Origin: Helianthus annuus
Taxonomy: Eukaryota; Streptophyta; Magnoliopsida; Asterales; Asteraceae
Length of the DNA: 64,000 nucleotides
NCBI RefSeq assembly: GCF_002127325.2
Contig: NC_035448.2
Location: 119,244,538-119,308,537 of the forward strand
Direction of reading: 5' to 3'
Shown here piece after piece: positions 36,758-48,702 of the stretch. The position numbers and the translations under genes are program-made. Below the pieces are notes generated by a model that saw only the letters and a list, made by a program, of their open reading frames with translations, searched no databases and had not been told where the DNA came from. Position 1 is the first letter of the stretch, and every line of letters begins with the position of its first letter.

Positions 36758-36949
36758 CATAGTTTCAATGATTCATAGTATTCAAACACAAAATATGGAT
36801 AAAATCATGCAATTTCATTATGATTTCAAGTCTCGAGTACAATTTTGGAATTTGAATCAAGTACAACAAAGGTACAACTTACAAAAGTAGAAAGTACAAG
36901 TAGACTTTCCAAAAATGGAAAGTTTGAAAATACGAAATGTTACATGTCC

Positions 36950-39900
36950 CATGTGGTGCCGTACATGGTCACGCCCAAATTTAAACGAGTTGAGCGCTTC
37001 ATCTGGGGATTAGCACCCCAGATCATGAGCATGGTAACCATGTCCAAGCCTGCAACGATTACTGAAGCCATCGATCTCAGTGTGGCACTTACTGAGGAAG
37101 CCATTAGATTGAATAAGTTTACAGTTTCTGAACCGAAGAAGAAGGAGACTCATGTGGAGTCGTCTGGTGAAAACAAACGGAAATTTTCCAACTTCAAGCA
37201 AGGTACCAGCAATGTGAGCAAGAAGGGTGAGTCAAGCACACCGGCCAGAGCCACAACCGGTGTCGAAAACAAAGGGAAGGGTTACATGGGCACTCTGCCC
37301 AAATGTGATACGTGCCATCGCCATCATTCTGGCCAGTGCAGATTGAGGAAATGCGAGTCATGTGAGAAGAATGGCCACTCGAAGGATACATGTTGGGCCG
37401 GAACTGGTGCTGGGCGTGGTGGTAATCGAGGCTATGAGAATGGTAATGGAAACCGCCAACAGGGAGGAAATGGCGGAAATGGAAACCGTGGAAATCTTGC
37501 GCACCAAGTTGGGAGTGGAAATCGCAACCAAAACAACGCTCAAGGTGGAAATGGAAATGGTAATGGTCGGGGACCGGGATGTTTCAATTGTGGAGATGTT
37601 GGGCACTTTAAGAGGGAATGCCCAAAACTGAATCAAGCTCGTGGGAGGGTATTCAACGTTGGAGCAAGGGAAGCGCGCCAGGATCCAAACGTTGTCACTA
37701 GTACGTTCCCTATAAACGAATGCTTTGCATCTGTTCTGTTTGATACTGGTGTCGATTATAGTTTCGTATCGTTAGAATTTAAGAATATGCTTGGGTTAAC
37801 TGCCAGTAAGTTAGACGTTCCGTACTCGATTGAACTGGCTAATGGAAAGCTAGTTGAAACCAATGAAGTCATCAGAGGATGCGTAATTGAGCTGGGAGAA
37901 CGCGAGTTTACACTAGATCTACTGCCAGTCAAGTTGGGAAGCTTCGACGTGGTGGTAGGGATGGATTGGTTATCGAGCAACAAAGCCGAGATTGTTTGCC
38001 ACGAGAAGACCATCCGCATCCCAATGGAAGATGGCGAAACGATTGTGGTCCACGGAGAGAAGCGTGATACGCCGCTGAGGATCATTAGCTGCCTAAAAGC
38101 TAGAAAGTGTTTAAGGAAGGGATGTGTTGCCTTCTTGGCACATATCGTAGATAAAGAAGCTGCTGAGCCAAAGATCGAAGACATTCCAGTCGTAAAGGAA
38201 TATCATGAAGTCTTTCCAGAAGACTTGCCAGGATTACCGCCACAAAGACAAGTCGAGTTCCACATTGACTTAGTTCTAGGCGCCGCGCCTGTGGCTAAGG
38301 CACCCTACCGACTTGCGCCTTCGGAGATGCAGGAGTTGTCAACACAATTCCAGGAGCCGTTAGACAAAGGATTTATCAGGCCAAGCTTCTCACCTTGGGG
38401 AGCTCCAGTTTTGTTTGTCAAGAAGAAAGATGGTAGTTTCCGCATGTGTATCGACTACCGGGAACTGAACAAGTTAACATTCAAGAATAGATATCCTCTG
38501 CCGAGAATTGATGACCTATTCGATCAGTTGCAAGGTTCAAGTTTCTATTCAAAGATCGATTTGCAATCAGGATATCATCAGTTGAGACTTCAAGAGGAAA
38601 GTATTCCCAAGACTGCTTTTAGAACTCGATATGGACATTACGAGTTTCTGGTGATGCCGTTTGGGTTGACAAACGCGCCAGCCGTTTTTATGGATTTGAT
38701 GAACAGAGTTTGTAAGCCGTACCTCGACAAGTTCGTGATTGTGTTCATCGATGATATTTTGATCTACTCGAAGATGAAGGATGAGCATGAACAGTATTTA
38801 AGAGCTATTTTGGAACTACTTAAAAAGGAGAAGTTGTATGCCAAGTTCTCAAAGTGCGAGTTCTGGTTACGCGAAGTCCAATTTCTTGGACATGTGGTTA
38901 ATGGAAATGGAATCCATGTGGATCCCACAAAGATCGAAGCGATAAAGAACTGGGAGACTCCAAAGACGCCAACCGAGATTCGACAGTTCTTAGGATTGGC
39001 TAGATATTATCGAAGGTTCATTGAGGATTTCTCAAAAATCGCTCAACCTTTGACCTCCCTCAAGCAGAGAGAAAAAAAGTTTGATTGGGGAGACAAACAA
39101 GAAGAAGCGTTTCAGTTGTTGAAAAACAAACTTTGTGATGCACCGATCTTGTCGCTACCCGAAGGAACGAACGACTTCGTGGTATATTGTGATGCCTCGC
39201 GTCAAGGTTTGGGTTGCGTGTTGATGCAACGACAGAAAGTTATAGCGTATACTTCTCGCCAGTTGAAGGTCCATGAGAAAAATTATACCACGCATGACTT
39301 GGAATTAGGCGCGGTAGTATTTGCATTGAAGATCTGGCGACATTAATTGTACGGCACGCGATGTACAATCTTCACTGATCATAAGAGCCTGCAGCACATA
39401 TTTGACCAAAAGGAGCTTAACATGAGCTAAAGACGCTGGGTAGAACTGTTGAACGACTACGATTGTGAGATCAAGTATCATCCAGGGAAGGCGAATGTGG
39501 TCGTCGATGCCCTAAGTCGGAAAGAAAGGATCAAGCCCATAAGGGTTAGGGCTTTGGAAATGATTGTCCAGACAGACCTCTCATTGCGCATTCGTCCCGC
39601 GTAGAGAGAAGCTCTTAAAGAAAGGAATGTTGAGGACGAGTATCTCCGTGGGATGGAGAAGCAGTTGGTACCAAACGAGGAAGGAACTTTATGCTTCATG
39701 AAACGAATATGGGTTCCTCTGTTTGGTGGATTGAGAAAGGTTATTTTCGATGAGGCTCACAAGTCACGGTACTCGATTCATCCAGGAGCGGATAAAATGT
39801 ACCAAGACCTTAGGGATTTCTACTGGTGGCCAAGGATGAAAGGCGATGTTGCGATATATGTTAGCAAATGTTTAACTTGCGCCAAGGTAAAGGTCGAATA

Positions 39901-41039
39901 CCAAAAGCCTTCAGGTCTTCTACAGCAACCTGAAATACCCAAATGGAAATGGGAAAAGATTTCAATGGATTTCATAACAAAATTGCCAAGGACGCCCAAA
40001 GGTCACGATACAATTTGGGTAATAGTAGACCGCTTAACGAAATCTGCGCACTTCTTGCCAATCAGGGAAAAAGACAACACGAGTAAACTAGCTAAGATAT
40101 ACATGAGAGAGATCGTTGCATGACATGGAGTGCCTCTCTCAATCATCTCAGATAGAGATGGAAGATTCGTGTCAAGGATTTGGCAATCCTTTCAAGAAGC
40201 ATTTGGTTCTCAGTTGAATCTAAGTACAACCTTTCACCCGCAAATAGATGGACAGAGCGAACGAACGATTCAGACATTAGAAGACATGCTGCGAGCTTGC
40301 GTAATGGATTTAGGTGGAAGTTGGGATACTCACCTACCATTGGTTGAATTTTCATACAATAACAGTTACCATGAAAGTATTCAAGCCGCACCATTCGAAG
40401 CTCTCTATGGACGCAAATGTCGATTACCGATTTGTTGGGCTGATGCGGGTGATAGACAATTAGTTGGTCCGGAATTAGTCCAAGAAACGACAGACAAGAT
40501 TGCACAGATCCGAGAGCGCATCAAAGCGGCTCGCGATCGCCAAAAGTGTTACGCGGACCGAAGAAGGAAACCTCTGGAATTTGAGGTGGGAGATATGAGA
40601 TATGGTTTTATTGAAGGTTTCACCCTGGAACGGTGTGGCACGCTTTGGGAAGCGTGGGAAGTTGAATCCACGTTACATTGGCCCATTCAGAATCCTGCAA
40701 AGTATTGGGATTGTAGCATACAAGTTGGACCTACCTGCTGAACTTAATGGCGTTCATGATACATTCCATGTATCAAATCTGAAAAAGAGTCCAACTCAAG
40801 AGACAGTTGTCAATCCTGCCGACGAAGTTCATATTGACGACACACTCCACTTTGTTGAAGAACCAGTAGAGGTCACTAATTGGAAAGTTAACAAAACACG
40901 CAGGAGTAGTGTCAAGCTCGTCAAAGTTCGATGGAATGCAAGACACGGCCCAGAATTCACGTGGGAACGTGAGGATCATATGAAGGAGAAATACCCACAT
41001 TTATTTCCCAAGACCCCTGCAACTAGAAGCAAAACCTAA
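36950..41039 (+). pseudogene. Element B gag C-terminus and pol: protease, reverse transcriptase, RNase H, integrase, chromodomain-like end
   Basis: The frame continues Gag after element F. Cys/His fingers occur at about 37300-37390, then an Asn/Gly-rich linker and a CCHC knuckle [14 protein letters not shown] (about 37580-37620). The protease has [11 protein letters not shown] (about 37740), then reverse transcriptase with [10 protein letters not shown] (38745-38775), RNase H with [11 protein letters not shown], integrase with HKSRYSIHP, DFITKLP and GQSERT, and a C-terminal [13 protein letters not shown] segment typical of Tekay-type chromodomains. Stops lie at 39344-39346, 39428-39430, 39602-39604 and 40121-40123. 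A short duplication of ATATGAG-like bases near 40595 shifts the frame. The stop is at 41037-41039, inside the polypurine-proximal hairpin. Confidence 0.93.
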
Positions 41040-41073
41040 AATTTCGGGACGAAATTTTCTTAACGGGGGAGAA
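41038..41073 (+). promoter_or_regulatory. Hairpin and polypurine tract before the 3' LTR of element B
   Basis: A perfect 9-bp stem AAAATTTCG / CGAAATTTT (41038-41046 and 41050-41058) with loop GGA is followed by the tract ACGGGGGAGAA directly before the LTR at 41074. The stem overlaps the pol stop codon. Confidence 0.85.
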
Positions 41074-44000
41074 TGTGACAACCCTCACAATTACAGGTAT
41101 CCGTACACTTAATTAATAAATAATTTGTGCTTAATGACTGTGCTTGATTACAACTGTGATTAAACTGCTTTCTGATTTCTGTTACATACATACATATGCA
41201 TCACATTTCATACTGTCACTCCATGTATTTCACACAAACTTTAGTGACAAACTTGATGCACAAAGCACAGTTAGCACACTGAGCGGATAACCCAGAAAAC
41301 ATGCTGATAATGCCAGCACCTAGACAGGTAATGTTTTTAAGGCCAGTATGAGCCAGAGACAGGGTACTACACTAGTAGGGAGTGTAGGGAAGTGAGGACC
41401 ATAAAATTGCGTCACTAGGTGATAGTTATAGTGCCGGGAAGTGCCTAAAACACACTCTAAATGCAAAATTCTGCACTTAATAACAAAATTCAGCATTTAA
41501 TTATGCTAGTAATGTGCAAAAGCTTGACTAAATGGTCCTGTATACTTTCCAAAGTGTCGGGAATTAATTGTGTCACAAAAAGTATTATAAAAGACACCTT
41601 ACGGATTAATTAAGCACTTTAACGGAACAACACCCAACCGAACAACCGGATTTTACCCGGAACACAAAAATATTGTTAAACACATTGTTTTTATTGTTCT
41701 AAGCTAGTTAGGGTCCCCAAACACCCTAACACACTATATATTATATAACACACCATAAACCACTAACTATAACATTTGATTTCTAACTAAATTAGTAACT
41801 AATACTTGGAACCCAACCCTATACCCCCCCCCCTGGAGACGGTTACCATGGGTGTCCCCACCCATGGATTTTTTCAATATTTTAATAGCTTATGTTGGTG
41901 ATTAAGGAGCATAATACACAAAGGTTAAAGGGTGGAATTGGTCTATAAAAAGGCACAAGAGGTTATAACATTTCATTCTCAACACAACTTCTAACAAGCA
42001 CTCTCCTCTCTTCTTGCTCGGCCGAAACCACACACACCACCATCACCATCATCAAGTTCATTTCATGTAATCTCAAGTGATCCAAAGGTGTTAGAGATCA
42101 TACAACTAAGCTCGGTGTGTTCGGAAGCTCAAGGACCTCTCTCATCTTCTTTTATCCACCACTTTTCATCACTTGGACTCCCCTAGCCTTGAGCTAGTGG
42201 TAAGAACTTAGATCCTTGCATTTTACATGTTGTTTAAGTGGTTAATGAAGTATAATGATCAAAATGTTAAGAACCCTAATGAATCTTATGAAGAAGTCTT
42301 GAACATAAACTAACTTAGTGATGAAGTATTGTTGAAATGGTTAAGAAATCATGATATTCTTGTGTTATGATGCTTGTTGATTATTGTTTGCTAGTAGAAA
42401 TGATATGGATCATCATATGGTCTTGCTAGATCATGATTAAAAACACGATCTAGCAAGATGAGAAAATAGGAATGTTGTAGGATGATGGAACCATCCACAC
42501 ATAAACTATGAACTTGAATGAATGAATGTTTTCTTGAAAAATAAAGATCAAAGTAGGTTATAATCTTGTAGATTTAAAGATCCATGAGTGGTTTTTTCGA
42601 AAGAACCAAGTGAAAAGTATGAGTTTCGTTAAAACTTGGATCTTACATAAACTAAGCACATTTTTAGTGGGTAAACAAGTGTAGAAACACTTGTGTAATA
42701 AGAAAATTTTACAAAGAAATATTTTTAGAAAATATGGTTGGAAGTTGTAAACACTTAAACTCTTTAAAAATGAAGTTTTTAAAGAACTAATCACATTTTA
42801 AAAGGTAACAAGACTTACTAAATATGCTAGCAAGTTACTACATGTTTTTTTTATAAATTTTCAAGTTCATGAGTTTATAGTTTATGCTTGTTTTTGGCAA
42901 GTTTGGTAAGTAGAAGTTGTATATTGTTGATTGAGAGTCGTTTGAATGAATTTTGGAAAAGAAAATGATATGCTAGTAAGCATGGACACCTCCATTTACA
43001 AAGGAAACTCTGGCGAAATTTTCCTAAAAATCCAACACTTAGAAAATATTTTTCTAGCAAGTGTTTACAATCATATTTTTTACCTTGTTTTCAAAATAAA
43101 CTTCGTCATGATTTTTATTACAAAAATACTAAGTGCTGGAGGTTGATTTTCGTAAATAAAATTTGATAAATATATATTTAGAATATATATTTCATACTAA
43201 AACTGTTGTGTGATTATTTGTTTATTTTGTGAACTAGTTATATTATTTTTAGAGTAAAATAATATAACTTATGTAAATCGTGAAATTACGACTCCAAAAT
43301 GATACCAAAACTCTCACGAAGTAAATATCTAAGTTACGCATTTGTTATAGCAATACGAAATGCTAAGACGTAACTTATGTAATATTTCAGAAAAATACTT
43401 TTACACGTATATTTTTGGTAAAATATTATTTTGGAGAATTTATGAAGTAAAATATAATATTTTTGAGAAAAATATATATTTTTTGAATTAAGATGTTTTA
43501 GAGAAATAATTTAAATATATTTTTCTAAGTGGGACTTAAAATATATTTTTCAGAATTACAAGTGTACATGTATAAATACCCCCATCCTTGGGAAGGGAAT
43601 ACACATATAAAATACTTGAGAAGTGTGGATACGAAATAGTTGCCTAACTATTTTCCTAAAAACAAAATTTAAGTTAAAATAATTATTATTATTTTAACAA
43701 GTAGTCACAAACTTGGGATAATATCAAAGTAATGCAACTCAAAACATTAAACCCTGAATCAAGGCACGACCCGTTCGTCTAAAAGACATTAGTACGTGTA
43801 GGTCGTCGCGTAGCAGACCGAGTTTGGATTGACGATTCTATTCAGGAGACACACTTCTGTGAGTTCATGTCCCCATTTTCTCTTTACTGTTTTCAGTTTT
43901 ATACTTCGGGGGTGAAATACATGCGACAATTATTACAGACATTTATTTACATGGTATGGTTAGCTTAGGGAGGGTTTTTACTACTAGATCATGTGAAGGG

Positions 44001-44682
44001 TGGGTACAACACTTAAGTCCATCAATCCTCATTGTTAGGACCGAGGGACATGAGTGATAGATCTATTTGGGTGTAGCGATCCCACACCCATAAGGCCGGG
44101 GCAGCCCATAGAGGTGACTGTGTCTTACAGCCGAATCCCGGTAACAAATTTGTTAGGTTTGAGTCTTCCTGCACCCTTTCACACATACCAGTGGCTTTGC
44201 AACCCATTGGTGATCTCTTTTTTCCTTATTGCTACATACCAGGAACTTTTATTCATACTTTGAAGGTTTATACATACTCACTTTTACATGAACTCGCTCA
44301 AGTTTTGTTGATTTTTCAAATTACATGTATTTCAGGAAATTAATGGATCTGGCGAGGTGTGCAACTGTGTTAAGCTGCGTAGTGAATAACGATGTCATCC
44401 AGGTTTAGGAGGTGTAACCCTTACCTGGACGGGTTACATGTCTTTAAACCACGTTTTTATTCAAGTCTTTTGTTGTGTCATATGAACACGCTTTAATCAT
44501 GTCATGGTTGTAACTTGTTTATGTGTCGACATTTTAAACAATGATGTTGTGGTAACTTTAAACTTAATGAATGGATGATCATCATGTGTTTTATTTTCAT
44601 ATAGCATTGTTATGATTGTTTCTATGGTATTAAGAAGTCACACCAAATAAACCCACGCTTCCGCAAAAGCCAGGGTGTGACA
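41074..44682 (+). repeat. 3' LTR of element B (3,609 bp)
   Basis: It matches the 5' LTR over its full length and ends TGTGACA before target copy CGTAG (44683-44687). Relative to the 5' LTR it carries a 27-base insertion with a C run (41811-41837), flanked by TGGA on both sides. Confidence 0.95.
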
Positions 44683-44687
44683 CGTAG

Positions 44688-45664
44688 TGACCATACCTTG
44701 TTCTGAAAGCAGTTTTAGGTATGTCTTCTTCTTGTACTTTCAACTGATGATATCCGGAGCGTAAATCTATCTTAGAAAAATACCTAGCTCCCTGAAGTTG
44801 ATCGAAAAGATCATCAATCCTAGGTAATGGGTATCGATTCTTAATTGTAACCTTATTCAATTCCCAATAATCAATACACATTCTCATTGAACCATCTTTC
44901 TTTTTCACAAACAACACTGGTGCTCCCCAAGGGGATGAACTAGGTTGTATGAATCCTTTACTGAGCAATTCATCTAATTGCTTTTTCAGTTCTAACATTT
45001 CAATGGGTGTTAATCGGTAGGGTGCTTTAGCTACAGGTGTAGTTCCCGGATTCAAGTGAATTCTAAATTCTACCTCCCTATCTGGTGGTAATCCTGGTAG
45101 TTCTTCTGGGAATACATCCGAGTATTCTGATACTACAGGAATTTCCTTAAGTTCCTTACCCTTAGTGCTAATGATTACCGAAATCGTATACACTATTCGT
45201 TGCTTTCGTTCATAATTAGCAACTTTCATTACTGAAATGAACTTCATGGGTTTTCGCGGTTTATCTCCTGTAATCATAATTACTTCTCCGGTGGGTACAT
45301 GGATTTCTATAGAGTTCTTATCACAAAGGATTCGAGCATGGTTGGCTATTAACCAATCCATTCCTAACACAACATCGAATCCGGCTAAATTCATGGGTAG
45401 TAGGTTTGCAGAAAATTTATGACCTGAAAGTTCTATATTTGCTTTCTGCAAAACCGTATCTATGTTAACGGAATTCTCGTCTGTCGTTTCTACTGTAAAA
45501 ACTTGCCTAACTTTGGTTAAAGGCAGCTTTAGAGCTTGGCAGAACGAAGTATTTATAAAACTTTGGTTTGCACCAGAGTCAAATAATACTTTAGCAAAAA
45601 CGTTGTGAACTAGGAACGTACCCGCTATGACATCAGGAATCAGTTCGGCTTCCTGCATGGTCAA
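44688..45664 (-). pseudogene. Element C pol, first half: protease and start of reverse transcriptase
   Basis: The protease motif is [15 protein letters not shown] (about 45580). Next come [23 protein letters not shown] and the reverse transcriptase start [16 protein letters not shown] with [16 protein letters not shown] and SGYHQL. The usual DYREL motif has a Trp in place of Arg. The frame is cut at GHY by element B and resumes at 16998. Confidence 0.92.
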
Positions 45665-46815
45665 TTGAAAGGCTCTTGAGTTCTTCTTGGGTGGTTCCTT
45701 CTGCAGGTTTAACCTTGTTGTCTGCTTGTTTGACTAATTTAGGGCATTCTGGCCTGAAATGCCCAGCTTCTCCACAGTTGAAGCAGACTTTTGTTTTCTT
45801 CCTGCAATTTTCTTCACGATGTCCTGCAACTTTGCAAAAGTTGCAGGTTTCATTACACTTTCTAAAATGCTTCTTTCTGCAGTTCCTGCAGAACGGCGGA
45901 GTGGAAGATTGCCCAGTTCCTCTTTTCTTGAAATTATTACCCACACGAAATCCTCGGGTAATCTTTTGGGCTAACTCCTTTTTCCTATTTTCCTCCCGCG
46001 TACGCACCAGCCCGTCAGTCAGAGTATTAGCTAACTCCACTGCATCAACGATCGTGCGGGGTCTCGCAGCTTTGACAATGTCACGAATCTCGCTAATTAA
46101 CCCCCAAATATAGCGAGATATGAGTATCGGCTCTGGTGAAGCCAGAGTAGGCACAATTCGAGCATACTCGAAAAAATTTCGCAGTATACCCTCGACAGTC
46201 AACATCCACCATCCGGTGGCTCAAAAACTTATTCACCATCTGCTTTTTTTCATATTCGGGGCAGAATTTTCTTTCCACCAAACGCTTAAACTCCTCCCAA
46301 CTCATGGCGTAGGCCACGTCACTTCCTTTGGCTTGCAATACCGTATTCCACCATTCTAGTGCTTCTTCCTTGAAAAGGTGAGAAGCATACATAACTTTAT
46401 CCTCCTTGACACATTTACTTATTTTGATTACTGCCTCGGTTTTCTCCAACCAACGCAGTGCTGCAGTCGCCACTTCATTGCCCGCGAACTCAACAGGTTT
46501 ACAGGCAAGAAACTCTTTATAAGTGCAACTAGGTGTTGCAGCTTTCATTCTTTTGTATACTGGGGCTTGAATCCCATTATCATTGTTACCGCCTCCATTA
46601 ATACTATTACTGGAATTATCGTCACGCGTGCGTTTACTGTGGTGAGCTTGCGAAGGCTCAACAGGACTTTTAACCGCAGCGATGATTGCCGAAATAGCAT
46701 TAACTATTCCCTGAGCGATGATGTTCTCTATATCTTGTCGGTTTAGAAAGTGATCCTCATTATTGTGTTTTGATTCATTAACTTCATTAACTGGTTCATT
46801 CACAGCGTGTTCCAT
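45660..46815 (-). pseudogene. Element C gag
   Basis: The ATG at 46815-46813 opens MEHAVNEPVNEVNESK. The Gag core includes CTYKEFLACKPVEFAG and EEALEWWNTVLQAKG. Three Cys/His fingers follow: CRNCRKKHFRKC, CNFCKVAGHREENC and CFNCGEAGHFRPEC (about 45900-45750). An extra base in a T run (A run 46171-46176 on the plus strand) shifts the frame, and a second shift near 45710 separates it from the protease. Unlike B and H, no intron is needed before the CTYK motif. Confidence 0.9.
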
Positions 46816-46893
46816 TTGAATGTTTATCAATCACAGGCTAATATTTAGTACAAACATTTTGGTACAACTGTACAACCAGACTCTATTTAAAAA

Positions 46894-47110
46894 ACCAACT
46901 GGGGTGTCCCAGTTGGCCAGTCCCACCTCTACTCTTCATAGAGACCCGGGTTCGAGTCCAGGCAGGGGGTATTCTGCCACCTTCTTCCCAGAGGGAAACG
47001 GACTCAGCTCGGGATGGGGTATTCACCGCCAGGCAGCATTGGGACGTTGCTAGCTTGTGGAGTGGGATCACTCCAGCGGCCGGGAGGTCCGTGCAATAAC
47101 CCCCCCCCCC
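46894..47110 (+). mobile_element. tRNA-derived SINE with a C-run tail in the leader of element C (217 bp)
   Basis: The 15-base target duplication GACTCTATTTAAAAA flanks it (46879-46893 and 47111-47125). Near its start TCCCAGTTGGCC resembles a pol III A box and GGTTCGAGTCC a B box. The 3' end is a run of 11 C (47100-47110) instead of the usual A or T tail. It sits between the leader ORFs and gag. Confidence 0.85.
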
Positions 47111-47140
47111 GACTCTATTTAAAAATAGCAAACATTGCGA

Positions 47141-47168
47141 CCTTATATATATATATATATATATATAT
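47141..47168. repeat. TA microsatellite
   Basis: An uninterrupted TA run of about 28 bases in the leader of element C. Confidence 0.9.
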
Positions 47169-47303
47169 GTCCATTACAACTTACAACTGAAATTATTATT
47201 TTAATTTAGCTAGGAATATTATGCTCGCCATTTATTCTATCTCCTCTTATTAAGTTGTTTATCTAAGTTCCTTGGTTGGTCTAGGTTTGGCAGTTTATCT
47301 TAA

Positions 47304-47643
47304 TTAAGAATCAAGATTTACTGTTGTAGTGGCTAACATATAGAGATCTGCCCATTTTTCATCAAATTCATCTTCCCAAGGCGGGTTTTTGCCTATCTCC
47401 TGTGTTTCCTTATTAATTATCACTTCTTTGGATTGTGACGTCCCTATTTTCTCTTGACTTTTTCTAATAATCCAATTCCTTTTCTTAGCAGTAAGTGGCT
47501 TCTCAAACTGTGCCTTACGAATAAATATTCCTTCTTTAGTATTTACTGAGTATCTTGAGGAATCTGGTTGAGATGAGGTTCCCTTATCCTTTCGTGCACT
47601 ATCTAGTTGACAATAGATGTCCGATGTTCTTTGCTTACCCACA
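47304..47643 (-). CDS. Element C leader ORF 2 (unknown protein)
   Basis: A basic frame of about 110 codons (VGKQRTSDIYCQLDSARK at its start). It opens next to an acceptor-like sequence (TTTGTTAATTTACAG at 47644), and the upstream part of the open frame looks like intron. It ends with the acidic segment WEDEFDEKWADLYML. It lies between the primer site and gag. I do not recognise a domain. It may be a second exon of the ORF to its right. Confidence 0.45.
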
Positions 47644-47880
47644 CTGTAAATTAACAAATAGTCAAATAACACAAAAACACACATAATCACACTAACACGT
47701 ATAGCCAAAATTGTCGACTTTGCGACTATCAGATTTTATATATTATATTATGCATCCGTACACACCCCTTATCTTACAAAGTTTTATTTTAAGTTATTTT
47801 ACAAGATTATATTATTTATTATTTTATTATTATTATACACACATCCCTACAACCACATACGATCCCCGTTAGCTGGCACT

Positions 47881-48550
47881 TCAGAAACGACGTTCCCTCT
47901 CGTCGTACTTCCAGGAGATTTGTTCTCCCACTTCCCGGATCCTATTTCCGGCATACCCCAGCTCCTCGCCATAGTGGCTGAGTTCAGCCAAGTTTTCATT
48001 ACTCATCGGTGGGTTTGGTGCAGGCTCCGGGTCGAACTGAGGGAAAAAGGTATTAGGATTGTTTATAAGGTTCTGAAATTGCCAGTCGGTGGTCCACCAT
48101 TCTTCCAGCGCTCCTGGTAGAGGTCTAGGGTGAACAATGGGATCGGGAATGGCAGGTTCTAGGTTAACGGGAAGTAGGGCTTCAGCTGGAAAATTAAAGA
48201 GGTTTTCATCGGCAGGTCCGATGAGGTCGCCAAGTGCCAATTTACGGTCCAATTCTTCCCAGGATGGCATTTCCTGGGTTTGCCTGGAACTCTCCCCAGT
48301 CTCTATTCCTTTTCCCTTGTCTTTTGGATCCTCCGTTTTGGCAACTTTCTGTGTTGCTGGTTTCTTCCTACGTACACGCCTCCAACCTACAAACCTTCGT
48401 CTCTTTTTCACTTTTGGTTTCTCCGGCGGTGGGGCTTTAAACACCATCGGCTCCTCGATATCCGCCTGGTATCCAGTGAAGGTACCAGTGGTATCCATAT
48501 CTGTTGTATGGATAGTGAAGTTTTGAAGGGCTTCTGATTGTTCATTCATA
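47881..48550 (-). CDS. Element C leader ORF 1 (unknown protein)
   Basis: The first Met of the conserved-looking part (MNEQSEALQNF) follows an acceptor-like CTAACAG at 48551. The frame has about 220 codons: a Lys/Arg-rich segment (KVKKRRRFVGWRRVRRKK) that could be a nuclear localisation signal, then an acidic, Pro-rich stretch, and a C-terminal helix ending WKYDERERRF. I recall similar ORFs before gag in other Asteraceae Gypsy copies, but no known function. It lacks stops, unlike gag and pol of the same element. Confidence 0.55.
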
Positions 48551-48682
48551 CTGTTAGCACACACGAAGACACACACACACCAATTCTAAGTTAGAACTTT
48601 GTAAATTAAATTTTCACAGAATCACAGAATGGCAATTAGATAAATTAAGTATTTCTAAATACTTAATTGGCTTAAACCAGTG

Positions 48683-48694
48683 GCTCTGATACGA
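48683..48694 (-). other. Primer-binding site of element C
   Basis: The minus strand reads TCGTATCAGAGC, one base different from the initiator-Met match, 8 bases from the LTR end. Confidence 0.8.
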
Positions 48695-48702
48695 CATTTT
48701 TC

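Larger units (their letters stand above)
23605..36944 (-). mobile_element. Element F: non-coding LTR retrotransposon (LARD-like) inside the gag of element B
   Basis: LTR-like ends on both sides (TGTAACA ... GGTGTGACA on the minus strand) and the duplication TGTCC (23600-23604 and 36945-36949) define it. The primer site at 30420-30431 and the purine tract next to 26560 fix its orientation as minus. The internal region (about 3.9 kb) has no Gag or Pol similarity on either strand. The LTRs are nearly identical by eye apart from copy-number changes at two simple repeats and a Helitron in the right LTR, so the insertion is recent. It must rely on proteins of another element. Confidence 0.93.
30435..36944 (-). 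repeat. Right (5') LTR of element F, expanded to 6,510 bp by a Helitron
   Basis: It matches the left LTR from 30435 to 33008 and from 36498 to 36944. The Helitron at 33009-36497 accounts for 3,489 bp. The remaining 65-bp excess comes from a longer TAA tract (about 32217-32301) and two more copies of the 20-bp minisatellite. The TATA box copy is at 32540-32546. Confidence 0.95.
16999..44682 (+). mobile_element. Element B: Del/Tekay-like Gypsy chromovirus, complete ends, carrying nested elements
   Basis: The two LTRs (3,587 and 3,609 bp) both start TGTGACA and end GGTGTGACA. The 5-base target duplication CGTAG flanks the element. A primer site, a leader with hairpins, an extra ORF, a spliced gag, pol with an aromatic-rich C-terminal chromodomain-like end, and a polypurine tract are all present. 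Without the nested element F (13.3 kb) it would be about 14.3 kb. By eye the LTRs differ by a few percent at their starts and less elsewhere, so B is clearly older than F. Confidence 0.95.
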
